A stretch of DNA of 64,000 bases, taken from NCBI RefSeq assembly GCF_000717185.1, contig NZ_JNYE01000036.1, forward strand, positions 42,420-106,419, in the 5' to 3' direction. The DNA is from Kitasatospora phosalacinea. GTDB lineage: Bacteria > Actinomycetota > Actinomycetes > Streptomycetales > Streptomycetaceae. Below, in pieces: positions 52,788 to 61,891 of this stretch. Made by a program: the position numbers and the translations under genes. The notes under the pieces were generated by a model that had not been told where the DNA came from, searched no databases, and saw only the letters and a list, made by a program, of their open reading frames with translations. Numbering within the stretch: position 1 is the first letter of the stretch; each line of letters opens with the position of its first letter.

Positions 52788-54290
52788 CTATGCGGCGAGG
52801 GTGACGTGGCTGGGTGCCGCCTGGTAGCGGCCGGTGTTCTGCGCGCTGCGGCCGGAGGCCGGGCGACGGCGGCGGTTGCGGCGTGAGGGGGCCCTGCGGC
52901 TCGGGCGCTCGAGGACAGGGGCCACGATCACGGTGGGGATGCCGGTGGGCACCCGGGCGCCGGTGATGCGGACCAGTTCCTCGTCAGTGGAGTGGACCCG
53001 GGTGGAGGTGGGAGTGATGGCAGCGGTGGTCATCATCCGCGCCGTCTCCCGGCGCTGGTTGGGCAGGACCAGCGTGACGACGGTGCCGGACGCACCGGCC
53101 CGGGCGGTGCGTCCGGCCCGGTGCAGGTAGTCCTTGTGGTCGCTCGGCGGAGCCAGGTTGACGACCAGGTCGAGCCCGTCGACGTGGATGCCGCGGGCGG
53201 CGACGTTGGTGGCGATCAGCGCGGTCACCGCGCCGGTGCGGAACTGCTCCAGGGTGCGGGTGCGCTCCGGCTGGGACTTGCCGCCGTGCAGGGCGGCCGC
53301 CTTCACCCCGTTGGACAGGAGGTCCTGCACCAGGCGGTCCGCTCCGTGCTTGGTGTCGGTGAACATGATCACCCCGCCGTCGCGGGAGGCGATGCGGGCG
53401 ATCGTGGCGTCCTTGTCGCTGCTCTGCACGTGCAGCACGTGGTGCTCCATGGTGCTGACCGCCCCGGCGGAGGGGTCGACCGAGTGCGTGACCGGGTCCT
53501 TGAGGAAGGCGCGCACCAACCGGTCGACGTTGCGGTCCAGGGTGGCGGAGAAGAGCATCGTCTGGCAGCCCACGGCGACCTGCTGGAGCAGTCCGGTGAC
53601 CTGCGGCAGGAAGCCCATGTCGGCCATCTGGTCGGCCTCGTCGAGCACCGTGACCGCGACGCCGTCCAGTTGGCAGTCGCCGCGCTGGACCAGGTCCTTG
53701 AGGCGGCCCGGGGTGGCCACCACGACCTCCGCGCCGCGGTTCAGCGCCTGCGCCTGGCGCCCGATCGACATCCCGCCCACCACGGCCGCCGTCCGCAGCC
53801 GCACCGCGTGGGCGAAGGGCGTGAGCGCCTCGGTGACCTGCTGCGCGAGCTCACGGGTCGGCACCAGCACCAGGGCCAGCGGGCGTCGGGGCTCGGCCTT
53901 CCGCCCGGCGGTGCGGGCCAGCACGGCGAGGCCGAACGCGAGGGTCTTGCCCGAGCCCGTGCGGCCGCGGCCCAGGACGTCGCGTCCGGCCAGCGAGTTC
54001 GGCAGGGTGGCGGCCTGGATCGGGAACGGCGTGGTGACGCCCTGGCGGGTCAGCACCGACAGCAGCGCGTTCGGCAGGCCCAGTTCCTCGAAGGACTCGA
54101 CGGCCGGGAGCGCCGGGGTGGTGCTCACCGGAAGCGCGAACTCGCCCTGCGGGGAGGAGCCCTGACGGCCGTTCCGGCCGGAGGACCGCCCGCCGGCGGG
54201 GCGGTCGCCGTAGCAGGAGCCGCCGGAGCGGGAGCCTGCGGCGGAGCAGGAGTGGGAACCCTGCTGCGAGAAGCGACTGGAGCGGTTCAT
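52788..54290 (-). CDS. DEAD-box RNA helicase (copy 2)
   Basis: This 500-residue helicase is the same length as copy 1 and closely similar, with GRTGSGKT, PTRELAQQ, LDEADQM, SAT and HRAGRTARAG all intact. It differs mainly in the terminal tails. The ATG at 54290 gives MNRSSRFSQQGSHS, parallel to MNSSSRFSPQGSHS of copy 1. Both copies appear functional. Confidence 0.93.
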   Translation of the reverse strand: MNRSSRFSQQGSHSCSAAGSRSGGSCYGDRPAGGRSSGRNGRQGSSPQGEFALPVSTTPALPAVESFEELGLPNALLSVLTRQGVTTPFPIQAATLPNSLAGRDVLGRGRTGSGKTLAFGLAVLARTAGRKAEPRRPLALVLVPTRELAQQVTEALTPFAHAVRLRTAAVVGGMSIGRQAQALNRGAEVVVATPGRLKDLVQRGDCQLDGVAVTVLDEADQMADMGFLPQVTGLLQQVAVGCQTMLFSATLDRNVDRLVRAFLKDPVTHSVDPSAGAVSTMEHHVLHVQSSDKDATIARIASRDGGVIMFTDTKHGADRLVQDLLSNGVKAAALHGGKSQPERTRTLEQFRTGAVTALIATNVAARGIHVDGLDLVVNLAPPSDHKDYLHRAGRTARAGASGTVVTLVLPNQRRETARMMTTAAITPTSTRVHSTDEELVRITGARVPTGIPTVIVAPVLERPSRRAPSRRNRRRRPASGRSAQNTGRYQAAPSHVTLAA

Positions 54291-54590
54291 GGGAAACCTT
54301 CCTGGGCGGCCCGTCACGGCACGGCTCTGCAGCGCGGAGGCGCCGGCGGAGCCCGCGGAGGAACGGGCCGAGAAGCATGACGGGCGGGGCGTGGACGGGA
54401 GAACCGTGCGGCACGACACCTTCGGTCGGCGCTCACCGGAAAGCAGCGGGAGCGAAGAACCTCGAACCGTGGGATGTCACGGCAGGGTGCCGATCCGGAC
54501 GCGACGCCGGGCGTCTCGCGTACGGACGGCTGCCGGTGACGGAGCCAGGGGGCCTTGGGCGGCCAGGGTCGTGCGCGGTGATGCAATGCC

Positions 54591-54630
54591 GAGGGGCCCG
54601 CACCGAGCGTGTACGCGGTGCGGGCCCCTC
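54591..54630 (-). terminator. Cold-shock gene terminator (copy 2)
   Basis: The same 15-bp stem as in copy 1 (GAGGGGCCCGCACCG), 29 bases past the stop. Confidence 0.85.
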
Positions 54631-54659
54631 GCTGCCGGGCGGGTGCCGTGGCAGAAGAA

Positions 54660-54863
54660 CTACAGCGGGCGGATGCTCTCGGCCTGCGGGCCCTTCGGGC
54701 CCTGCGTGACGTCGAACTCGACCTTCTGGCCCTCGAGCAGCTCACGGAAGCCGTTGGCGTTGATGTTCGAGTAGTGGGCGAAGACGTCGGGGCCGCCGCC
54801 CTCCTGCTCGATGAAGCCGAAGCCCTTTTCCGCGTTGAACCACTTCACAGTGCCATTAGCCAT
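54660..54863 (-). CDS. Cold-shock protein, CspA family (copy 2)
   Basis: The 67-residue cold-shock domain has RNP1 KGFGFIE and RNP2 VFAHYS. Sixty-four of 67 residues match copy 1. AAGGAG precedes the ATG. It is upstream of the second DEAD-box gene, as in copy 1. Confidence 0.95.
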   Translation of the reverse strand: MANGTVKWFNAEKGFGFIEQEGGGPDVFAHYSNINANGFRELLEGQKVEFDVTQGPKGPQAESIRPL

Positions 54864-54961
54864 AAATAAATCTCCTTCAAGGGGCTTTCCGAAACACGCA
54901 CGGCGCGCACTTCGAGTCGCCGCGATGAGCACCCACCCGGAAAATGTCCAGGAAAGAAAAA

Positions 54962-54988
54962 TGCGCCTGCGACACATCAGCAGGCGCA
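54962..54988 (-). ncRNA. Conserved hairpin in the cold-shock 5' region (copy 2)
   Basis: TGCGCCTGC and GCAGGCGCA form a perfect 9-bp stem around gacacatca. Relative to copy 1 several base pairs are changed on both sides while pairing is kept. Confidence 0.5.
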
Positions 54989-55368
54989 CACAAAGTTCAT
55001 GGGAACCACTACTGCAACTAGGAGAGACTCTAGCAGGCCCGGGCTCGCCACGCGCGGAAATTTCGTGCCCGGTTCTGTGACGCTTCTCGCCGGGCACCAC
55101 CGACCACGAGGCCGAACAGCCGCCACCATGCCTCGTTTCCAGCCTGGCCGGGCCCCCGCCGCAGCGCCTTCGGGGCCTACTGGCGGCTCCCCCGAACGGG
55201 CGAGTCGCACGGGCACCGAGCGCCCGCCCCACCGTGCCGGGCCCCCACCGCGCCCACCGGCACATCGGTGATCGTTTCGGGCGGCGGGCGCGACATTCTT
55301 GCCGCAGCCGCGAAACCGAGACCCCGGAAAAGTCCCGCTGCCACGATTTCCGGCGCATACTCCAGGGG

Positions 55369-55596
55369 ATGAAGAAATTTGTAGCAGTTCGCCGCGTCCT
55401 GCCCACCAGCCCCTTCAAAGTCCCGGCCGAAGCACCGCGCAAGCACTTCGCCGTCGGCGACCGCGTCACCCACGACCGGTACGGCCTAGGCCGGGCCATC
55501 GCGGTCGAAGGAGACAGCGACATCGCGGTGCTCGTCGACTTCGGATCGCGACGCGAACGCATCACCCAGCCCTACGCCACGATGTACAAGCTCTGA
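55369..55596 (+). CDS. Small Tudor-like (DUF3553/UvrD-tail-like) protein
   Basis: The 75-residue protein reads [20 protein letters not shown] followed by [22 protein letters not shown]. This resembles the C-terminal Tudor-like domain of UvrD/PcrA helicases, which contacts RNA polymerase or nucleic acid. ATG 55369 follows CAGGGG. As a free-standing domain its role is unknown. Confidence 0.65.
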   Translation: MKKFVAVRRVLPTSPFKVPAEAPRKHFAVGDRVTHDRYGLGRAIAVEGDSDIAVLVDFGSRRERITQPYATMYKL

Positions 55597-55828
55597 CTGT
55601 GAGGATGTAGGTGGCATCGCTCGGGGGTCTGACCCGTGCTCTGACCGACGCTTCAGCTGTCCTTCCGCGGAATCGTCGATCGTTCGGGCGGTGCCGTCAT
55701 ACACGCGCCGGTCGGGCACCTGTGACCTCATAGGAGCCCGGCCAAAGGTCCCGCCACAGTCCTGTCCTGCCGCCCGACCGGTGCGTGCCGTCCCCCGCGT
55801 GTCGCACGGAAGGACAGCAGCACCCGGC

Positions 55829-56613
55829 ATGGCAGAGGCGACAGCGGTGGTCGGAGGTGTGGACACCCGCACCGACTTCCACCAGGCCGCCGTGATCGAT
55901 TCCATCGGCCGACACCGGGCCACCGAGTCGTTCCCCACCGACCCCGACGGCTACCGCCGCCTGCTGGACTGGTTGCGCTCGCACGGCGACCTCACGGCCG
56001 TCGGCGTCGAGGGCACCGGCCCCGCAGAGGCCCGCGAGAAGCCGCGCGGCCTGCCCACCGGAGAGCTGATCAGACAGCCGGCCCGCTCCCGGCCGGGCAC
56101 CGACACCCACGCCCCCGCCGGCGCGACCAGGATCGTGCCGCGGCGCCTGGCCCGCCGCCACCAGTACCTCACCGAGGAGACCGCCGACGCCGACGCCGAG
56201 CTCAGACCGCCGGTCCCCAGGCGGCGCCCGAACCGGTCGCGCTGCCCGGAGTCGGCACCGAGACCGCGGCCCAGCTCCTGACCACCGCCGGTGACAACTC
56301 CGACCGGCTCAGGTCCGAGGCGCCCGGCGCGCACCTGTGCGCGGTGGCCCCGGTCCCCGCCGGCCCCGGCCGCACCCATCGGCACCGCCTCAACCGGGGC
56401 GGCGACCGACAAGCCAACAACGCCCTCCACGTCATCGCCCCGGTCCGGATGCGCCACGACCCACGCACCCGCGACCACGTCGCCCGTCGCACCGCCGAAG
56501 GCATGTCCAAGAAGGACATCCTGCGCTGCCTCAAACGATTCATCGCCCGCGAGGTCCACAAGCACCTCGTCCAGCCGTCAGCCAGCCCACAACCGCTCCT
56601 ACCGACCGCTTGA
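55829..56613 (+). pseudogene. IS110-family transposase remnant
   Basis: The N-terminus VVGGVDTRTDFHQAAVIDSI and FPTDPDGYRRLLDWLRSHG is an IS110 DEDD start. An internal deletion joins GVEGTGPAEA to REKPRGLPTGELI, and a frameshift near 56210 moves the C-terminal part (LTTAGDNSDRLRSEA, THRHRLNRGGDRQANNALH) into another frame. At least two lesions make it inactive. Confidence 0.8.
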
Positions 56614-56730
56614 CGATCATAGGAGCTTCCGCCCCGGCGCGGACCTGGACGCCGCACAGGGGATCGGCCTGCTCGTCCTCATCGAGGGCGGCGCCTTCGG
56701 CCCGTGACCAGCAGTGTCCGGCAAGCGCTG

Positions 56731-57075
56731 TCAGGCGCGGACGGTGTTCGATCCGCCCTCGTCGTCGCCCAGTTCCGGGGTGTCCGGGTCGCGCAGCGGC
56801 GCAGGGCGCCCGCGGCCGGGACGGTGGCGGTGAAGCTGTGGCGGCCGGGCAGGTTCAGGTTGCGGTGCTCGAGCGGGGACAGGCGGGCGATGTCTCCGTC
56901 CCGCAGTTCGTGGCCCTCGGCGCGGAGCCGGGCGACGGCGTCGTCGATGTACTTCGTCGTCCACAGCACGATGGCGTTGAGGACCAGGCCGAGCGCGCCG
57001 AGCCGGTCCTCCGTCCCGCCCCGGTACGCCTGGTGGACGGTGCCGCGCTTGCCGTGGCACACGTCCCGGGCCGAG
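56731..57075 (-). pseudogene. Tn3-family transposase C-terminal remnant
   Basis: CHGKRGTVHQAYRGGTEDRL, LGALGLVLNAIVLWTTKYID and ARLSPLEHRNLNLPGRHSF match the C-terminal end of Tn3-type transposases. A frameshift near the end moves PLRDPDTPELGDDEGG into another frame. Everything upstream is absent. Confidence 0.75.
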
Positions 57076-57171
57076 GCCCAGCCTCGTCTGCCACCCCACC
57101 CGCGCCGAGCAGCCCTTTCACCCTCCCGCTCCCGGACAGGAGGAAAGAGGCTCACTGACGCCCTGTCGGGG

Positions 57172-58146
57172 TCACAGCCAGTCCTGCCGCACGGCCTGGG
57201 CCCCTGCCTGGAAGCGGCTTTCGGCGCCCAGCCGGACCATCAGGTCCTGCATCATTCGACGCACTGTCCGCAGGGACAGGCCCAGCTTGCGGCTGGCGGA
57301 CTCGTCCGTGTGGCCCTGGTCCAGCAGCTGCAGCAGAGCACGCTCGGACCCGGTGAGGTCCTGATCGTCGCGGGGGGCGGGCTGACCGAACTCGGCTCCG
57401 CTGCGCCACAGTTCGTCGAACAGCGCGCACAGGGGCTGGACGAGGGCCTCGCCGTGCAGTTCCAGTGCGCCGCGGCGGCCGTCGCTGGGGTGGGTCGGCA
57501 CCAGGGCGACGCTGCGGTCGACGATCACCAGTCGCACGGGCAGTAGCGGCACGGTACGCGTCAAACCGCCCAGATCGGCCAACCAACGAACATAGCGCAA
57601 GGTGTCCGGGTCGTTGCGGAAACTGTCCTGGAAAATGCTGCGGATGACCACTCCGCGCTCCAGCGCCAGTTGATTGGGGTGCTTGCCCGCCTGGATGGAA
57701 TCGGGGCGGACCGCCCCCCCTCGCATCAAGGACAGGCATTCCTCGGTCGCGCTCGCAGCGAGTTCCTCGAGACGGTCGCGGACGGCTTCGAGGGAGTCCA
57801 GCCGGACAACCATGCCGTCGCCGGGTCGCCGGTCGACGTACTCGGCGGAAAGGGCTGCGATCGCGGTCCGGGCGCTCTCCAGTTGCTGCTGGCGGAAGAG
57901 CAGTTGGTCCTGGTTGCGGGCGAGCAGCCTGGTGAGTCCGACCTCCGGGCTGACGGCCCGCAGCGCATGGGAGTCGGCCGCGGGCCGCAGCAGCGTCAGT
58001 TCCAGCAGTTCGTCGAGCGCTTCGCGCACCTCCGCCTCCGACAGGTGCAGGTGGGCGGCGACTTGGTCGAGCCGCCAGTCCGGCTCGGCCAGCAGGGTCC
58101 GGTAGACGCCTTCCGTCAGTGCGCTCAGTCCGAGTGCTTGCAACAC
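57172..58146 (-). CDS. LuxR-type HTH regulator with TrmB-like N-terminal domain
   Basis: The 324-residue protein from GTG 58146 (AGAGGG site) has an N-terminal winged-helix-like region (LSALTEGVYRTLLAEPDWRL, LHLSEAEVREALDELLELTLL), a middle phospholipase-D-like or sensor region, and a C-terminal LuxR HTH (LTGSERALLQLLDQGHTDES, LGLSLRTVRRMMQDLMVRLGA). The longer frame to 58362 has no good start. It is divergent from a tiny exported peptide gene, which suggests it controls or senses that product. Confidence 0.8.
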   Translation of the reverse strand: MLQALGLSALTEGVYRTLLAEPDWRLDQVAAHLHLSEAEVREALDELLELTLLRPAADSHALRAVSPEVGLTRLLARNQDQLLFRQQQLESARTAIAALSAEYVDRRPGDGMVVRLDSLEAVRDRLEELAASATEECLSLMRGGAVRPDSIQAGKHPNQLALERGVVIRSIFQDSFRNDPDTLRYVRWLADLGGLTRTVPLLPVRLVIVDRSVALVPTHPSDGRRGALELHGEALVQPLCALFDELWRSGAEFGQPAPRDDQDLTGSERALLQLLDQGHTDESASRKLGLSLRTVRRMMQDLMVRLGAESRFQAGAQAVRQDWL

Positions 58147-58393
58147 CGCGCTGCCCTCTCTACGTCGATGATCTTCATCATCGGCGCACGGCGGACGCGT
58201 ACGCAATGCCTCCGCAGACGAAATGATCTGGCACTTAGCTGCCGGGCGGTTTGGTGCCACACGTGTAGTCGTGACATCGCTTTGCGTAGACGGCAGGCTC
58301 TTCCCCAACAGCGGAAAGCGCCACAAGAACCGGGACGAGTTCCGTAAACCATTCACAGGCACAGCATCGGTGACAAAACAGGGGAGAACAGTC

Positions 58394-58567
58394 GTGCCTC
58401 ACTCCATACGCCTCGCGTGCACCGCCCTGGTCGTGGCCTTCACCGTCGGCCTGGGAGCCGTTGCCGTCGGCGGCACCGTCGCAGACCGCTCGGCCGCCCA
58501 ACGCGCCGTCACCGCCTCGGGTTTCGACTGGGACAGCGTTTCCCTCTCGCCGCCCGTGCAGGGATGA
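58394..58567 (+). CDS. Small exported or membrane peptide
   Basis: The 57-residue protein has one hydrophobic segment (LACTALVVAFTVGLGAVAVG) after a short basic start, then a polar tail ending SGFDWDSVSLSPPVQG. GTG 58394 follows GGGGAG at eight bases. It is transcribed away from the LuxR-type regulator and nine bases before another small gene. The organisation resembles a peptide-signal/regulator pair, but this is speculative. Confidence 0.6.
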   Translation: MPHSIRLACTALVVAFTVGLGAVAVGGTVADRSAAQRAVTASGFDWDSVSLSPPVQG

Positions 58568-58576
58568 CCGAACCCC

Positions 58577-58846
58577 GTGCACTTGGTCGCGGTGACTCTC
58601 ATCCGTCCTGGCCCGGCGCCATCGCAGCTGACGGCTGAAGCGGTCACCGATCTGGTCTGGAGCCACAGCCGACGCGAAGACCGAGTGGAACACATCCGCA
58701 CCCGCATCGACCTCGACCACTGTCGCATCGCTGCCGCGATGATCGCGGACACCCCGGACACGGCGACCGCGAACCTGCGCCGCGTCTGCGAACGCGCCCT
58801 GCAGCACGCACCGGCCCTGCGCGGCTGGCACCTCGCCCGCGTGTAA
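58577..58846 (+). CDS. Small hypothetical protein
   Basis: The 89-residue protein (starting VHLVAVTLIRPGPAPSQLTA and including RREDRVEHIRTRIDLDHCRI) has coding-type GC3 and a GTG start nine bases after the previous stop. Its alternating beta and helix pattern fits a small alpha-beta fold. Similar short proteins occur near LuxR-type regulators in streptomycetes to my knowledge, but no function is known. Confidence 0.55.
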   Translation: MHLVAVTLIRPGPAPSQLTAEAVTDLVWSHSRREDRVEHIRTRIDLDHCRIAAAMIADTPDTATANLRRVCERALQHAPALRGWHLARV

Positions 58847-59108
58847 GACCTCCGCGAACGGAATCCACGGCCCTCCTGGCCGCCCGGGTGCGGCCACGCC
58901 GGAGAGATCGAGAACCGCCTGCCCACCCCCGCCCGAAAGCCTCGGACCGGCCGAGCACGTGACGTCCGCCCGGAGAGCCGGAGCGCCCGTCGACCCGGCA
59001 CCGGGGACTCGGCAGTGCGGCCTGTTAGCGGAGGGAACCCGCTCCAACGCCCTGGCGACGCCGAGGGAGACCCTCCCCATCCCATTTCCTGAAAGAAGGT
59101 TGTCCGCC

Positions 59109-59543
59109 ATGCCCAGCTTCAAGAAGTTCGCTGCCGTCGCCGCCCTTGCCGTGCCGATGCTGCTCGCCGTTCCCGGGACCGCCAGCGCCTCCACCCCGGG
59201 CGCCTGTTCCAGTGTCACGCAGATCGGCAGCACCGCCTACCTCAACGTGGGCGGGCAGACGATGGCGTCGGTGAAGCAGTACAAGGGCTGCGGCCAGAAC
59301 TACTCCTACCTGTACGTGTGGGAGGGCTACCGCTCCACCCACAGCAGTTGGGACGTGTGCGCGGCCATCGTCACCAACGGTGGACGGGACGTCGAGGACC
59401 CCAAGTGCGGCCACAACTCCGTCGAGCTCTGGTCCTGGGGCTCCGACACGCTGTCGGTGTGCACCCAGGCCATGGGCTGGACCGGGTACGGCCCCGTTCC
59501 CTACTCCGGCGACATCACCGCCAAGACCGACGTCCGCTGCTGA
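59109..59543 (+). CDS. Small secreted cysteine-containing protein
   Basis: The 144-residue protein has a signal peptide (AAVAALAVPMLLAVPGTASA) and a mature part with six cysteines and aromatic-rich strands (NYSYLYVWEGYRSTHSSW). GAAGG precedes the ATG. The pattern suggests a disulfide-stabilised extracellular beta protein. It leads a run of three secreted proteins. Confidence 0.75.
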   Translation: MPSFKKFAAVAALAVPMLLAVPGTASASTPGACSSVTQIGSTAYLNVGGQTMASVKQYKGCGQNYSYLYVWEGYRSTHSSWDVCAAIVTNGGRDVEDPKCGHNSVELWSWGSDTLSVCTQAMGWTGYGPVPYSGDITAKTDVRC

Positions 59544-59568
59544 CCGGGTGCCCCCGTTCGACCGCCGA

Positions 59569-59616
59569 GACCACCGCGGCGACCACCGCGGCGACCACCG
59601 CGGCGACCACCGCGGC
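59569..59616 (+). repeat. 12-base tandem repeat downstream of the small secreted gene
   Basis: gaccaccgcggc occurs four times in tandem in the ~390-base spacer between two secreted-protein genes. No CDS was called over it. The remaining spacer (to 59931) has no recognised gene. Confidence 0.85.
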
Positions 59617-59931
59617 GACGGTTCCCGGAACGACTGCTCCTGACGGCTCGACGGCTTCCCCGAGCCCGGCCGCGTCCATCACCCGGCGCTGACCCCCCGC
59701 GCCGTCACCGGCGCTCGCACCGGACGCCCGGCCCACCGGGCCCCGGCAGGCGCACCTGCCCCGGCACCGCCCTTCTCCGCGGCAACCGCGCCGACAACAG
59801 CCGCACCGGCCAACGGTGTTGCCGGCCGCCGCCCCCGCCGGGGCCCTCCACCGCGACCCCCACCCGTCCGCTGCCCGACGGCGGACGGGGTCAGGGCCGG
59901 TCCTCCCCCCCCACCAGTAAGGAACCACCGC

Positions 59932-60822
59932 ATGGCATCCGTCACCAAGACCCGGAACACCGCAACCCGCCTCCTCACGGCCGTCGCCGTCCTGAGCGGC
60001 CTGGTACTGAGCGCCGCCCAGGCCCAGGCGGCGGCCCCACCGCCCAGTACCGCAGCGTCGGCGGTCACCGCCACCACGCTGCCCGCGGTGGACATGGAAG
60101 CCACCGTCCTGGCCGCCCAGATCGATCCCCGCCGCGCCGACAGCACACTGACCCCGGGCGCCCACGACTCGGTCCTGGCCGTCGAGCGGGCCCTGCAGGC
60201 CCGCGGCCTCCTCGACGCCACGTGGGTGGACGGGTACTTCGGCACCAGCACCATCAGCGCCTACGCCGCCTACCAGCGCTCCCTGGGCTACAGCGGCCTG
60301 GCCGCCAACGGACTGCCCGGCACCACCTCCCTCACCACGCTCGGGCAGGGCCGCTACACCGTCACCCACCAGATCGGCCCCGGCGCCAAGCTGCAACGCG
60401 ACGGATACACCGTCAACACCCGCACCCAGAACATGCTCACCGAAGCCGAACGCCTCCTGGGCTTCCGCCTCACCCTCTCCCAGGGCTCCTACAACCCCGG
60501 CGGCGACCCCACGTCCGCAGGCACCCACGACGGCGGCGGCGTCGTCGACATCAACGTCGACGGCATGACCAGCAGCACCCGCACCGCCGTCGCCCTGGCA
60601 CTGCGCCAGGTCGGATTCGCCGCCTGGATCCGCAACCCCACCCAGGGCGACTGGCCGTGGCACATCCACGCCGCGGCGATCAACGACACCGACCTGGCCA
60701 CCCAGGCCCAGAACCAGACCGGTGACTACTACCTCGGCTTGAACGGCCTGGCCAACCACGCGGCCGACGACGGCCCCCGCATCCCCATCCAGACCTGGGA
60801 GCAGTACCAGCGCAGCCACTGA
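59932..60822 (+). CDS. Secreted peptidoglycan-binding/peptidase M15-like protein
   Basis: The 296-residue protein has a signal peptide (cleavage near AQA-AAP), a peptidoglycan-binding helical domain (about 75-140: VLAVERALQARGLLDATWVD, YQRSLGYSGLAANGLPG) and a C-terminal domain with GTHDGGGVVDINV and WPWHIHAAAI. Their His/Asp residues fit a zinc D-Ala-D-Ala peptidase fold (M15/VanY-like). AAGGA precedes the ATG. A role in cell-wall hydrolysis is likely. Confidence 0.75.
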   Translation: MASVTKTRNTATRLLTAVAVLSGLVLSAAQAQAAAPPPSTAASAVTATTLPAVDMEATVLAAQIDPRRADSTLTPGAHDSVLAVERALQARGLLDATWVDGYFGTSTISAYAAYQRSLGYSGLAANGLPGTTSLTTLGQGRYTVTHQIGPGAKLQRDGYTVNTRTQNMLTEAERLLGFRLTLSQGSYNPGGDPTSAGTHDGGGVVDINVDGMTSSTRTAVALALRQVGFAAWIRNPTQGDWPWHIHAAAINDTDLATQAQNQTGDYYLGLNGLANHAADDGPRIPIQTWEQYQRSH

Positions 60823-60888
60823 CCGCGCACAGCACCTCCCGAACACCACCGAAGCGCCCGTCGACCACACGTCACGAAAGAGAAGACC

Positions 60889-61713
60889 GTGAAGAAGATA
60901 CGCACCACGCTGACCATCGCCGGCACCGCACTGGCCATGGCCGTCCCCCTCCTCGCCACCACCACCGTCCCCGCCTTCGCCGCGTCCCGCGACGGAGTCT
61001 GCGGCTCCGGGGAGTTCTGCTACTACTACAACAGCGACGAGGCCGGCTCGATCTCCGACTTCACCAGCTCCCTCAGCAACTACGGAGACACCCAGCCGAC
61101 CTGCTACGACTTCAAGGGCACCGGCGCCGGCCAGGGCCTCTGCATCAAGAACAACGCCGCATCGGTGTGGAACCGCACCAGCCAGACCGTCCGCGTCTAC
61201 TACAACAGCGGCTACGCCGGCTCCTACCAGGACTTCGCCCCCGGCGCCAAGGGCAACCTCAACTCCACCCTGAAGAACAACAACGCCTCCCACAAACTCC
61301 TCAGCAGCTCCAGCAGCGACAACGAGAGCCCCGTCAACGACTTCGACGGCGGCACCCGCGGCTTCGCCGCCAAGAACTGCACCGCCTTCGCGGCCTTCCG
61401 CATCGCGGACCGCCTCGGCGTCCCGAACTTCAGCAACTCCTACGGCGGCACCACCTGGGGCAACGCCGCCACCTGGGACGACGCCGCCCGCCGCCTCGGC
61501 ATCACCGTCAACACCACCCCCACCGTCGGCGCCATCGCCGTCAACGACACCCACGGGGCGTACGGCCACGTCGCCTACGTCAACGCGGTCTACTCCGACG
61601 GTTCCTTCGACGTCGAGGAGTACAACTGGAACAACCCCCTCGCCTACGGCACCCGCAGCCACCTCAAGGTCAGCAGCGCCGAGTCCTCCTTCCAGCACAT
61701 GATCCACTTCTGA
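60889..61713 (+). CDS. Secreted peptidase-inhibitor I36 plus CHAP-domain protein
   Basis: The 274-residue protein has a signal peptide (AFA-ASR), an I36-like beta-gamma-crystallin domain (GEFCYYYNSDEAGSISDF, VRVYYNSGYAGSYQDFAPG) and a CHAP amidase domain with catalytic Cys in KNCTAFAAFRIADRLG and His in GAYGHVAYVNAVYSDGSF. It may cleave peptidoglycan bridges. It follows the M15-like gene by 66 bases in the same direction. Confidence 0.82.
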   Translation: MKKIRTTLTIAGTALAMAVPLLATTTVPAFAASRDGVCGSGEFCYYYNSDEAGSISDFTSSLSNYGDTQPTCYDFKGTGAGQGLCIKNNAASVWNRTSQTVRVYYNSGYAGSYQDFAPGAKGNLNSTLKNNNASHKLLSSSSSDNESPVNDFDGGTRGFAAKNCTAFAAFRIADRLGVPNFSNSYGGTTWGNAATWDDAARRLGITVNTTPTVGAIAVNDTHGAYGHVAYVNAVYSDGSFDVEEYNWNNPLAYGTRSHLKVSSAESSFQHMIHF

Positions 61714-61833
61714 GCCGGCACCAGCAGGACACCGGCCCACCCGGGCCGCGGCCGGCCTCCCGGCCGGGATGACCCCGTAGGTGTGTGCGTCACGGTGAGG
61801 TGACGCTCCCCGCCGGAGCCGCAGCGGAACCCA

Positions 61834-61891
61834 TCGAAGCCCCGTCGGGCGGGCGACCCCTCCGAGTCGCCCTCGCTCGACGGGGCTTCGA
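61834..61891 (+). terminator. Terminator-like long inverted repeat after the CHAP gene
   Basis: TCGAAGCCCCGTCG and its complement form a 14-bp perfect stem with a 30-base loop, 120 bases downstream of the CHAP gene. It could serve the converging remnant genes as well. Confidence 0.65.

Noticed and set aside
59569..59616. Short tandem repeats considered as a CRISPR array
   Set aside because: The units are 12 bases and contiguous with no spacers, so this is a simple microsatellite.
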